Source of the DNA: Myotis daubentonii
Taxonomy: Eukaryota; Chordata; Mammalia; Chiroptera; Vespertilionidae
NCBI RefSeq assembly: GCF_963259705.1
Contig: NC_081844.1
Location: 109,554,965-109,618,964, forward strand
Direction: 5' to 3'
DNA length: 64,000 nucleotides
The position numbers were made by a program, and so were the translations under genes. The notes under the pieces were generated by a model, which saw nothing but the letters and a program-made list of their open reading frames with translations, was not told where the DNA came from and did not search any database. This document shows positions 34,463-45,216 of this stretch, in pieces. Each line of letters begins with the position of its first letter. Positions within the stretch are counted from its first letter, which is position 1.

Positions 34463-37249
34463 AACGGGATTTGCCAGTGACGCTGCCAGCAATGTGTCTG
34501 CCCCACCTCGATGGCCTGTATGTAAACATGCACACACCTGTCCACAGAACGTGTGAAGGTTGAGGTGTGGGCTCTGGGGGGAGCCGGGTGGCGGAGTCCC
34601 GGACACGGAGCCGCTGGCTGACCTGGATGGCGTGTCGGCACCTGGAGGCGCTGGGGGCTCCGGGTCGGCCGCACCAGCTCTTACAGGTGACGGCGACAGT
34701 GACATTGACAGCAGGCCTGGCCAGGAGATCGGGGTTCTGTCGCCCTTGCCCTGGAAACGCCCTGGGGGGATAATGACGTGGAGGACAGGCACCCAGGCCG
34801 GGCGTCGCCGGGCGGCAGCGGCAGGAGAGCTATTGCCACAGAAGCCAAAGGGGCAGGAAGCCAGAGGCGCCCTCCTGGCCTCCCCAGGCCCAGGGATGCC
34901 CTCGCTCATTTCTCAGCCGCAGGTTGCACGCCGAACGCCACCTCCTCCGTCAAGGAAGGGTGGGGAGGTGGCTGCTGCGAGGGCATCCACCGCATTCCCT
35001 TGGGCATTTGGAAACGCGAATGGGCCCTCAGCTCCCGGTTCTGCCTTTTGGGCCTTGAATTTGCCGTCAGGTGCAGAGCAGACCCCTTGGGCTGCAGATG
35101 CCCGCTCAGCCCAGGCTCTGCACAAACGCTCTCCAACCCTCATCGAAAGTCGCACTGAGGCGCCTCCCGTGTCCAGGGCCGGCCCGGCAGGCGGCCTTCG
35201 CTGTCTGCAGGGCTCCACCTCGCCCTCGGCTCGGGGGGCGTTCAGGCTGTGAACCCAACCACGTGCTCAGGATGGAAATGCCACCTCTGCATCAAAACAG
35301 CAGGCAGCCCCGGCGGTGGCCGTGTCCCCAGAGCCCAGTCGCTTCTCAGGGTCCACGGACGGCCTCGCGCCCACTCTCCTCCTTCCTCCCCGCTTTCCTC
35401 ACGGGACGGCTCTTGGTCGTGCTGGTTCCACTCCTGAGTCTTTGGGGCCCACAGGGCTTCCTCTCGGCTTCTAGCCGCGCTGCCTGTCCCCCCCCCCCCC
35501 ACTTTGGGTCAGGTCCCCAGAGCTTTTTCTACACACGACTCGACTACTCGCTCTTTTTGGGTTGTGAAGGAAAACCCTTATTCTGTAAAACTACTGTTTG
35601 GAATTCCCTGCTCTTCTTTGGACGGCCTCTTATTCTGAAAAAGCAACTTTGCTTTCTAGCCTGCTTGAATAGTGGGGGAGATAAACTTAGCTCTCTGTGA
35701 CCTTGTAGGCCAGAGACTAGATACACCCAATGCCATGCCAGGTGCATTTTTTAATTGGACAGAACTGTATAGTTTTCAAGGCCGCCGCCAGCAAGCACAC
35801 AAAGGGCTGGCTCTTCTATAAAAAGGGAAGTTCTGCTTGTAGCTTGGCTTAGATTTGGATTCATTTCCCTGAGCCCGCCGCGGTGGATAAAGTGTAACTC
35901 CAAACTCTCAGAGCGCTGTTTGGTTCTGGTCCGGTTTTTTCTGTAACAGGGTGACTTTCACGAAGTCCTCCGACGGCCACTGGCGCGAAGGCACTCACAC
36001 CGCGGCCCACGACCTTCACGCAATGCCCAGGACCGGCGCCGATGCCGGTTACAGCGTCTGCCTGTGTGTCGGCCGTGCCCGCTGCGGTAACAGAACGCAC
36101 AGCCGGGTCAGCAGCACAGGAGGTCACAGGAGGTCACGGCTCACAGTTCTGGAAGCTGCCAAGTCACGGCCACGGCCCCAGCAGGTTCGGTCCGGCGAGG
36201 GCTCGGCTCCCTGGCTCATGACCGCCTTCCCGCTGGAACCTCACGCGGCCGGAGGAGCAGGGGGCTCGCGGGCCTCCTTGGCGAGGGCCCTGGTCCCTGT
36301 GACCCTCCCAGGGTCCCACCTCCGGACACCGTCACATGGGGGCGGGTTGCAGCGTAGGAATTTGGGGGACACACACATTTAGCCCTCGGCACCCTCTGAC
36401 TACAGGTAGGAGGTGGCCGAGCAGATGAAGCTGGGGGGTCCCCTCGGTCATGGGTTCGTCAGACACGGTCACGCCCCCTGCGCGCTCGGATCCCGGGAAT
36501 GACTAAGCCGCGGCTCCTGCCAATCGGATCTCGCCGTCCGAGGGGAGAGGCGGAAGGGACTATCGCAGTCACCTGACACACGTCGCCACGGCACCGCCAT
36601 GAGAAGCCAGCGGGAAAGAGGGGGAAGCAGGAGGCGCCTGGCCAAGGAGAGGGCGTCCAGCTGTCCCCTCCGGTCCCACGGCGCTGGCGTGGACGGCGCC
36701 CACGTGCCCTGGTCTAGCCGTGGGTCTCCGCCTGGGCGCCGGGTGGGACGTGCCTGAGCCAGCGATAGAGTGAATGCCATTCTGTCACCAAAGACTGTGC
36801 CTTGGTGCCTCCCAGCCGTGTTTGAAATACCGAGAACCAAAAACGGTAACCAGCACCCATGTGACGCAGAACCCAGTGTTGAAACTGCCACGATGCTGTC
36901 ATTTTTATTTCAGATCCATGTTGCTTAATATTTAAGGGAGCTGGAATAATGTAGCAGAGATGAAATACCTTTGCATCCCTCCTCGGTTTCAGGCTCCTTT
37001 CTTTCTCCCAGGAGCACCATCATCATCAATTTGGTTTGTGTTTGTCTACTCCGTTTGAAATGATCCCATCACGTCGCAATGAATACATATCTCGGTACCA
37101 GGTTGCAGACTATGGGTTTATGCGTTTAGACCTTTACGGAAGCCCTGCGTTATGCACAGCATAGCAGCCCACAGCCTGGTCTCTCATGCAACACGATGCT
37201 TTCCGAGATCCCGCCGTCTCGCTCCGCGTATGAGCTGATTTATTTTAAA
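34463..37249. other. Intergenic, no gene seen; one old repeat
   Basis: Contains a 12-bp C-run near 35,488 and a degenerate interspersed repeat at 36,085-36,385. From 35,500 to 35,880 and from 36,890 to 37,250 the sequence becomes AT-richer and non-repetitive. No exon recognised. Confidence 0.5.
36085..36385. repeat. Degenerate ancient interspersed repeat, family unassigned
   Basis: 'ggtaacagaacgcacagccgg', 'cacagttctggaagctgcc', 'gtcccacctccggacaccgtcacatggggg' and 'ggaatttgggggacacacaca' occur in the order of a common mammalian interspersed repeat. A weaker relative may lie at 10,355-10,660. Confidence 0.45.
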
Positions 37250-37544
37250 CTAGAGGCCCGGTGCCCGACATTCATGCACTGGGGGGTGGGGCGGGTCCCT
37301 CGGCCCGGCCTGCGCCCTCTCACAGTCCGGGACCCCTCGGGGGATGTCCGCCTACCACGGAGGCTGCGCTCACCAGCCGTGAGCCCGGCTTTTGGCTGAG
37401 CGGCGCTCTCCTGGTGGGAGCGCATTGACCACCAGGGGGCAGCTCCTGCGTTGAGCGTCTGCCCCCTGATGGTCAGTGTGCGTCATAGCGACCGGTCGTT
37501 CCGCCGTTCAGTCGATTTGCATATTAGGCTTTTATTATGTGGGA
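37250..37544 (-). mobile_element. Non-autonomous Helitron (HeliBat type), 295 bp
   Basis: On the minus strand the element begins TCCCACATAATAAAAGCCTA and ends GCACCGGGCCTCTAG, giving the Helitron hallmarks 5'-TC and CTAG-3', and it lies exactly between A and T of the host (no target duplication). The 'gcatattaggcttttattat' end and the 'ctagaggcccggtgc' end are typical of vespertilionid HeliBat elements. It carries no Rep/helicase frame, so rolling-circle transposition would depend on a helper. Inside are two CTCF-like motifs in opposite orientation (37,429-37,442 plus; 37,459-37,472 minus). Confidence 0.95.
37429..37442 (+). promoter_or_regulatory. CTCF-like motif inside Helitron
   Basis: CCACCAGGGGGCAG matches the CTCF core very well. 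An inverted partner, CCATCAGGGGGCAG, is on the minus strand at 37,459-37,472, 16 bp away. Confidence 0.55.
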
Positions 37545-39350
37545 TTTTGTCATGGGAATGCAGGGTACCCGTCATCACACCGAGGAGGTTCTAGTCCTGC
37601 TTTGCCAGGAGTTTTTAAAGTCACTAATAACTGGTGAGTTCTGTGACCCCCCTGCATCCCTGGAGCCGATACCATGACGTCCCTCACGGATTTCTGAATG
37701 TCAAGTCCGCCTGCGCCCCGCAAGGAGCCGGCCCGCCCGGGTGCTCGCCCTCGGCTGCCGGGCCCTCGACGTGATCGGCTTCGTCAGGACTTGGCAGAGG
37801 GACCCTCAGAACGGGCCTGGGGCGCCCCGCTTCGTTCTCTCCTCGGCGGGAGGCGCTTGGAATTCGCATCCTTCGGCGATGAATAGCCCACGGATTCCCC
37901 GCGAGGACAGTCTGGGCCCGGCGCCCGCTTTGGAGGAGTCTTTAAATGACAGGTCCGGCTTATGTACCGATGACGTCACTCCGGCTGCCACGCTTGGTGA
38001 GTTGTTTTCCCAGGCATTTGTCAACTTCGCCGGAACCCTCCGATGTTTCCGCGTCAGCACGCTCACTGTGGCCCCTCGTTTCCGCGTTAATGTCTAAATA
38101 AACGCCTCAGAGAGGTTACCTGCTTCCTTCCGGAGAGTTACGCACTTGTTTCTTCCTTCTCCTTTTCTCGTCAGGGAGTCATTCATGTCATTAGTCTTTT
38201 CAGAGACGCAGTTTTGGGCCCTTTTTCTTTATTGTTATGGTCGAGGCGGTTACAGACGGCCCCCCGCCCCCCCAGTCCCTCCCCCCTCCCTCTGGCCTTC
38301 GCCTCACAGTTGTCTGTGTTTCGGCCAAAGAACACATGCAGACCCAGAGGTCATGCTGGCCCTTCGGCGCTGCCCACTGTACATCTGTTTTGGGTTTCCA
38401 CGTCTGCTCTCTACGTTGTTGTTAATTTGCAGTTTTCCCTTCGTTCTCGCAGCGAGGCCGAGCTCACCGGTCCTCGCCCCCTTCTGTTCTTTCTGCACGA
38501 ACTCCGCGGGCTTCAGAGCGGAGTGATGCTGAATTCAGCTGTGAACGGCCACTTCCTCTCGCTGCACGTCTTCTCCAGCAGCGTCGTCATGACGCCTTCT
38601 CCCCAAGGTGAACCAGAGGCCATCTCCCCGCCGCCTCCCTGTTTTCAAACGTCCTCCCATTTTGTTCCAGAGAATTAGCTGTGAGTGTGTGGCGTTGGAT
38701 TCTGCAATTTCCCCCTCTTCTGAGGCCCATTTAACCAGCTCTTATTTATGCGGTTACCAATGTTTCAATACACGGCCTCCTCTCGTTTATATGTCACTTC
38801 CTCCCGCTTGAGGACTGATCATTTTATAGTTTTGTGACTTTTTCCTCCGGTAGTTTGCGAGTAAGAAGTTATCCCTCTATTTGTATTTTTCTAGTAATTA
38901 CCCTGGATTTTTTTGCAATGTCGAGAATTAGTCATTATTTTTTCCTGGGTACGACAAGGCCGCGTATGTTAACGTTATTCACGCTCAGAAAGCACATTCC
39001 GACCAGCCGAGGAGCGGGAGATGTTAATCGCCGTGTTATTTACGCAGCGGAAGCTGGTCACAGCCCACACGGCCCAAGAGAAGGCGAGAGGAAGACCAAG
39101 CAGGGTCTGTGCGCTGGCAGTGCGGGGGGCAGGCGAGAGCAGTGACGCGGGGCGGGCCCGACGCAGGACGGGAGGCCCAGAGGTGAGGGCGAGCGCAGTC
39201 AGGACCAGCTGTGCCTCTGCTGCTATTGCTGCGCAGGCGCACCATGTGCTTGGAAATAGGAACGTGGGAAAATGTGAAAGAAATGCTATCGGTGGCCATG
39301 AATTGGGGTACGCTTTTATGGGAGGATTTTTTGTTTGCTTTAAAAATTTA
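37545..39350. other. Intergenic, AT-richer, no gene seen
   Basis: Lower GC than the rest of the window and almost free of recognisable repeats. It includes a perfect CRE, TGACGTCA (37,971-37,978), in a CpG-containing context, and a 118-codon frame (37,741-38,097, plus) without family resemblance. Worth testing for conservation. Confidence 0.45.
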
Positions 39351-39351
39351 A

Positions 39352-39592
39352 AAAATATTTTAATTATTATTTATTATTATTAGTAGTAGTAGTATTATTT
39401 TAAGAGAGAGAGGAAGGGAGAAGGAGAGAGAAACATCGACGATGAGAGAGAGCCATTGATCGGTTGGCTGCCTCCTGCACGCCCCCTACTGGGATTGAGC
39501 TGGCAACCTGGGCGTGTGCCCTGACTGGGACTCGAACTGGCAACCTGTTGGTGCTGGGGATGATGCCCAGCTAACGGGCCACACAGCACGGG
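39352..39592 (-). mobile_element. Ves-type SINE, diverged
   Basis: Minus-strand copy with a long (TAA/TAG)n-type tail on the left (39,352-39,400), the landmarks 'gcaggaggcagccaaccg' and 'gggcacacgcccaggttgcc', and a distinctive anticodon-arm region (CACCAACAGGTTGCCAGTTC). Confidence 0.8.
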
Positions 39593-39896
39593 GTGTTGCT
39601 GTGCCAAGCCAACATGCTGTGATGCTGGGTTACTCAGGGCAGTGCCCAGCCGTCAGGTCACGGCTCAGCCCTGGGCTGGACGCGTCCTGGAACTTCTTTT
39701 GTTGTTTTAGTTGCCTTTTCTCCCTCAGAGATCACACCCGCACCTTTTATATTCAAAACGCCGTCGACATTTCTAGTCTAGGAAGATGATGGATTTATCC
39801 TCTTTAGAACTGGAACTGCTGCTGTTTTATGGGCTTTGCACATCGCTTCGTTATATCTCCGCTGTTTGTTTTTTGTTAACTAATCGACAATTATAA

Positions 39897-40114
39897 GCCC
39901 TGGCCGGTTTGGCTCAGTGGGTAGAGTGTCGGCCTGCAGACTGAAGGATCCCGGGTTCGATTCTGGTCTAGGGCCCGTGCCCGGGTTGTGGGCTCGATCC
40001 CCAGTGGGGGGTGTGCAGGAGGCAGCCGATCAAGGATTCTCTCTCATCATTGATGTTTCTAGCTCTCTCTCCCTTCCTCTCTGAAATCCATAAAAATATA
40101 TTAAAAAGTAAAAG
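39897..40114 (+). mobile_element. Ves SINE, near full length
   Basis: GCCCTGGCCGGTTTGGCTCA start, A box TGGCTCAGTGG, GCAGACTGAAGGATCCCGGG cassette, B box GGTTCGATTC, tail ATCCATAAAAATATATT. A young-looking copy. Confidence 0.95.
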
Positions 40115-40187
40115 CATGTGTATTCACATCTTTGTTCTCCTAATGTTATTTCTCCCATAAATCTTTGTTTTTTAAAAATTTAATTTA

Positions 40188-40412
40188 GCCCTAACCAGTT
40201 TGGCTCAGTGGATAGAGCGTCAGCCTTTGGACCAAAGGGTCCCGGGTTCGATTCCAGTCAAGGGCATGTACCTTGGTTGCGGGCACATCCCCAGTAGAGG
40301 GTGTGCAGGCGGCAGCTGATCGATGTTTCTCTCTCATCGATGTTTCTAACTCTCTATCCCTCTCCCTTCCTCTCTGTAAAAAATCAATAAAATATATTTT
40401 TAAAAAAATTTA
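40188..40412 (+). mobile_element. Ves SINE, near full length, inserted at an L1 3' end
   Basis: GCCCTAACCAGTTTGGCTCA start, perfect A and B boxes, TTTGGACCAAAGGGTCCCGG cassette, tail AATCAATAAAATATATTTTT. It is flanked by A/T-rich words (AAAAATTTAATTTA / AAAAAATTTAACTTA) that look like the target duplication, and L1 sequence continues on the right. Confidence 0.95.
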
Positions 40413-40640
40413 ACTTATTGTGGAGTGACATTGGTTAATAACATTCTACAGGCCTCAGGGGAGCCACCCTACAGTCCAGGGTCTGCATATTGCACCGTGT
40501 GCCCGGCACCCAGAGCCAAGTCTTCTTCCATCACGTCTGCCCCCCTTTATCCACTATCCCCTCCTCCTCTGGCGACCACCACCTGGTTGTCTGTGTCCAC
40601 GAGTGTTTTGTTTGCCGCTGGACCGGAGGCTCCGAGATCC
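40413..40640 (-). mobile_element. L1 3' UTR (antisense)
   Basis: 'acattggttaataacattctacagg', 'gggtctgcatattgcaccgtg', 'ccaagtcttcttccatcacg' and 'ccaccacctggttgtctgtgtcc' are antisense L1 3' UTR landmarks of a fairly recent mammalian subfamily. Confidence 0.8.
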
Positions 40641-42147
40641 ACCGAGCTTCTAGATGCTACGGACGCCCCCAGGCCAGGCACGGAGCTCACCCCTGCGCCT
40701 TCCACACGGGGCTTAAAGCCGCCTCAGGGACGGGCAGCCGCACACGCGTCACCAGCGCGGCTTCAGCGCCGGCTTCTCCAGCAGCGCGGCCTGCTCCTCT
40801 TCCTTCCCCGCGAGCGTGTGGGGGAGACATCGGTTCGCAAAGCCACGCGGGTTCCCAGGGTCGGCTCAGCGAGACGTCACCTGGCACCGTCGCGCCCAGC
40901 GCCCCTCGCAAAGTCTCTTTCGCCCACATTCCCCGCCCCGTCGCCCACTCCCCCTGGTCCCGCCTTCCCCCGGCTACCCCCCCCCCCCCCCGTCTGTGCC
41001 TGTGTGGCTTGTCTGTATGCTGTTAATCCCTTCCCCTTCTTTCACCCAGTGACCCACCCACAGCCAACATCACACTCCGCGGGGGAAAGGCCTTCACCCC
41101 AGAACCAGGAACAAGACGGGGTGTCTGCGGCCACCTCTCCGCTCCCACACCGCGCCCAGCACCCACAGCAACCAGGCGAGAAGGGAAAAAAGACACCCAC
41201 CCGATGGGAGGGAGGAAGAAAACCGTCCCTCTTCGCAGAGGAACCCCCTGGAGACCCCACAGGAAACAACCACATCTAATAAGCGAACGAGGAAGAGCAG
41301 GACCCACCGCGAACACCCAGGGCCGGAGGCATTTGACACCCAGCGATGAGCTGGGGGCGCCTCTCCCCAGGGACAGTCAGCAGGAACTGGGCGCCGGGCG
41401 CTGTCCCAGGTGCTGAACACGCCGCCGCCAAAGCAAGGACCTGCCGGGAGCTTCAGGGAGGAGCACGGAGACCAAACAGCACACGGGGGCGGCGACAGGC
41501 GCGGCGTGGGCGGGGGTGCGGGGCGGGGGGGGGGGGATCGGGCCTCAGTACAACGGGAACGGCCTCTGGATGCAAGGACCCCGCGCGAAGTCAGCAGGAA
41601 GGGCTAACGCAGGGCTCGGCGTCCCGAGGTGAACGTGCACCGTGCAGAGCGCTGCCCCTCCTCACAGCACAGCTGCAGGGACCACACACCTGGCTCTTGG
41701 GTCCCACACACCTGGCCCAGCCCCTGCCCCCGATGGTCTGACCCTGACCCCGACTGGGGTCCCACACACCTGGCCCAGCCCCTGCCCCCGATGGTCTGAC
41801 CCTGACCCCGACTGGGGTCCCACACACCTGGCCCAGCCCCTGCCCCCGATGGTCTGACCCTGACCCCGACTGGGATGTAAACAGCAGGCCTTGTTCTAAC
41901 CATCGTGCACCCACCGATGGGCTCACCTGCTCTGCCCACAACAGGGGCTGCCACCCTCGGCACGACCCCGGGGTCCCCCGTCCAGACGGAAACCCCGCCG
42001 TCCGCTCGCCACACGGGCTCTGTGGCCTGCGTTCGAATGGACTTGGCTTCGCATTGTGTTTAGCGCTGGTCGTCCCGTTTTGTTCTCTGGGGCATCTATT
42101 CTGACGCAAGTAAAATAGAGACATGAAGACATGATGGACCAAAGATG
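40641..42147. other. Intergenic with 58-bp repeat, no gene seen
   Basis: GC-rich with an 18-bp C-run near 40,980 and a G-run near 41,530. No exon recognised. Confidence 0.5.
41701..41874. repeat. 58-bp tandem repeat, 3 copies
   Basis: Units start at 41,701, 41,759 and 41,817 and appear identical until the last few bases. The unit contains CCCACACACCTGGCCCAGCC and CCCCGATGGTCTGACCCTGA. Confidence 0.95.
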
Positions 42148-42360
42148 GGAAAAGAGCCCGGCCGGGGTGGGTCGGGGGTGGAGCGTCGACCTGTGAACCA
42201 GGAGGTCAGGGTTCGATTCCCGGTCAGGGCACAGGCCCGGGTTGTGGGCTCCATGCCCAGTGTGGGGCGTGCAGGAGGCAGCCGATCAATGTTTCTCTCT
42301 CATCACTGATGTTTCTCTCTCTCCCTCTCCCTTCCTCTCTGAAATCAATTTACAAAGAAC
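42148..42360 (+). mobile_element. Ves-type SINE
   Basis: GCCCGGCCGGGGTGGGTCGG start with a damaged A box, cassette CTGTGAACCAGGAGGTCAGG, then B box GGTTCGATTCC intact, tail GAAATCAATTTACAAAG. Confidence 0.9.
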
Positions 42361-44080
42361 GTATCCAAAGAGGGAAGATAATTCTCATTCGCCTGTGCAG
42401 CCTGTACATGCGCAGACGTTTAATTTGGGTTTGTCTCCCTTCCTGTTGCTGATCTCGCTGGCCAGTGGCCCCGGCACCTTCGCACCCTGGTGGCTGTGGC
42501 CTGAGGCTGAGCTGTGGCCCGAGGCTGAGCCCCAGGGGAACTGGACTCCCAAAGGCTTTCGGTAGCTCTTTGGAGTCTTATTTTTTTATTTGATTTGATT
42601 TTTAATGTGTTTTTATTGTCAGAACTTGCATTTCTGACAAGTGCCCGAGGCCGCCGCCGCCTGAGGGCCAAGCCCCGCCCGCAGCCCCGGCGGGAGCCCC
42701 TCCTGTGCTGTTTCTCCCAGGCCCTGCGCTTCCCGCCCGAATCGCGGCTCCGATCTCTGCTCGCAGCCGCATTTAAGCCCCCTCCGCGTTCAGGCCTAAA
42801 TCGACACAAAAATGGCCAAATTGGTGTCTAGATTGGGAAGAGAAAGCTGAAAGCTTCCCTGTGGTGAGCCCGGCACAGAGGCGGCGGGTCTTACCCACAC
42901 TGCTCTCCTCCAGCAGCGCAGCACGGCCCCGTGTGCGCCCCGTGTGTGTAGTGTGGCCCATGTGTGCGCACCCCTCGTGCCTCCCCCCCCCCCGCCCAGG
43001 GACAGCGCCTGATGGACGACGTTAGGAAATAGAATCGCCTGTGTTTCCCAGAGACGCCCAGGGAGGCTCTTCGAGTGGAGGTGCTGCTCCTCCTCATGGG
43101 AGGGACGCGCTTGCTCCTCAGTCGGCGCCTTTGCAGTGCCCGGCCCACGTGGCCTCTGGCGCAGCCGCAGTGACCCCTGGCCTGGCCGCAGTGACCCCTG
43201 GCCCCGCCGCGGTGACCCCTGGCGCGGCTGCGGTGACGGTCCAGGGAGGCTCCTCAATTGCGGTAAAATGGGCTGCGCTGTCCCCTCGGCCGCAGGCGCT
43301 CTCCCTGCCCACGTGGCCGCAGTCCTTTGGCGCCAGCACCGCTCTGGCTGCTGGGACGGAGATGGAAGCTACGCTGACCAGCCGGGGACACCCCCTCCTC
43401 CCCCAGGAACCCGCAAAAGCACACGAGCTTGGTCCACAGAACAGCAAACCAGTGTTTATTTACTCCGAAAGGACGCCGGCGGCCATCAGCAGGCTGGCTT
43501 TCCTGTGAGGCAGGAGAGACAACTGTGCCGGCGGCGGGAAAGCGTGAGGTGACGCAGGGCGGGAGCCGGCCCGATGGGGGGCGGGGGTGAACTCGCCCGT
43601 CGGCTCCTCAGTCCCCACCATGCACCTCGCTGTGGCCTCCCCGCCCGCGGGGGTGGGCACCCCCAGCCAGGGTGGTTGGCAGACACAGCACAGGAGCCAT
43701 TTGAAGTGCGTGCCGGGCGCGCCCTCTTGACCTTGACCTTTTACCGACGACAGGAGAGGAGCTTCCTCTGAAGGCTCTGCCCTTCGACACACACGGGTGC
43801 AGACCCGAGTCTGAATCCAGAGGTGGAAGGGGGAGGGCCCCACCCCATCAACAAGCCACTGGCGTTTTTCCTCGCCGCTGGCACGGTGTGGCTATTCGTT
43901 ACGCAGCAATAGCTGACTGATACGAGGCAGGGGCACAGGTGAGGAAGTTGGGAATGCAGAATATCATGTCACCACCTTCTTCAATTGGCTTGGGCTGGCC
44001 CTGGCCCTGGCCCCCTCTCAGAAACCACAGGTCCTGGCATGGCTGCCTCAAACACCGGATTCACGTGTGCCTCCCCGGCT
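42361..44080. other. Intergenic, no gene seen; possible old LTR scrap
   Basis: Includes a small CpG-rich patch (42,640-42,790), a 21-bp tandem repeat, and at 43,845-43,925 'caagccactggcg...ttacgcagcaatagctgactgatac', which resembles the 3' end of an old MaLR-type LTR. No coding exon recognised. Confidence 0.4.
43164..43240. repeat. 21-bp tandem repeat, about 3.5 copies
   Basis: Units GCCGCAGTGACCCCTGGCCT at 43,164, 43,185, 43,206 and a partial one at 43,227, diverging slightly. Confidence 0.9.
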
Positions 44081-44290
44081 ATGATTTGCAGGATAATGAT
44101 GTCATTAAGCAGCTTTTAAATCTCTCACATCGGCCAAGCTATGGGATCGTAACCCACACGCTGGCAGGATTTCAACGCGGAGGGGGAGCAGCGAGGCGGG
44201 TTCATCTATAATAAAAGGAAATGACTCTATGGTTTTAGTCTTCAATTACGAAAGTTCCAGTGCAATTTAGCTCCTTGCTATTTTCACTAA
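44080..44290. promoter_or_regulatory. Candidate enhancer-like AT-rich patch with homeodomain inverted repeat
   Basis: Non-repetitive AT-richer DNA. At 44,094-44,107 TAATGATGTCATTA contains TAATGA and TCATTA in inverted orientation two bases apart, a homeodomain dimer-like arrangement overlapping a CRE-like TGATGTCA. Motif evidence only. Confidence 0.3.
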
Positions 44291-45202
44291 CATCCTCTCG
44301 GTACCTGACATCTAAACGCCCACTCAGTCCACAGCCACAGCGGAGCTCGCGGCCCCGCTGGGCTGCGCACGGAGCTGCGGGGAGAAAGAAGGAGCGGAGA
44401 AAGCGCCCTCCGCTGGGAACTCACCATTCAGAGCAAACACGAACCGCTGAGGGGCTCGCCCACACGCAGAAGGGGCCGCACCAAGGGCCTCCTCAGTGTC
44501 TTTACGTTTATAAGTTATTGTGATAACTTTGCTTCTTTCAAGTCACTTACAAAATAGTATAAAGCGCGCAGCCAAGAAACGGATTGCCCGTAACCCTCCC
44601 ACTGAAATAACCTCGCTAACCTTTTAATGGCTAAGTCCCAGCCATCTTTCCACGGCGCACGTGTTTTTGTACACGCATTCCTTCTTTCAAGAAAGACGGT
44701 GTCAGAGTGCGCGCTCCCCAGTAGCACACGGCCACGGCGCCCGAGCCACGGTCGCCGGTTTGTAGCATAATTTTAATGGCTGCAAGGCGTCCCCTGACTG
44801 GCTCCCCCCGCGTTCCGTCAGCAGTGTCTGGCTGGTGCCGGTTTTCTCTGTTGCGGAGAGCAACGCGGTGACGACTCCCCCGGACCCTTCTCTGCCCAGT
44901 GGTCCCCTGGTGACCTCCAGACAAGCTCCTCTGAGGAGAAAGGAGCTTCGGGTCAAGTTCTGCAGAAGCATTTGCTGCACTTGGGCCAATGGCGTCACGG
45001 GCTCCGTTTCAAGTGTCTTCTCTGAAGGCCTGAGTGTTTCCCTGGATGGTCAGCTCACGACTGAAACACGGGCTGCGTCTCCCTCAAGGTCACGGGCGAC
45101 GCGGGGTTTCACCAGCGGCTTGGGACTCGGCCAGCAGCTCGGAATTCTGGTCCTTTGGACTCACGTTCAGACGGCCCTTCCCTCCCTGCCTGCGGCTCCA
45201 GC

Positions 45203-45216
45203 CCACCAGGGGGCAG
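45203..45216 (+). promoter_or_regulatory. CTCF-like motif
   Basis: CCACCAGGGGGCAG, followed by CTGCACAGG, is identical in core to the Helitron-borne motif at 37,429 but lies in sequence without Helitron ends. Confidence 0.55.

Noticed and set aside
44200..44222. Helitron-like end 'tctataataaaagg'
   Set aside because: It resembles the HeliBat 5' end only over about 12 bases and lacks the following 'gctaatatgcaaatc' and a CTAG end nearby.
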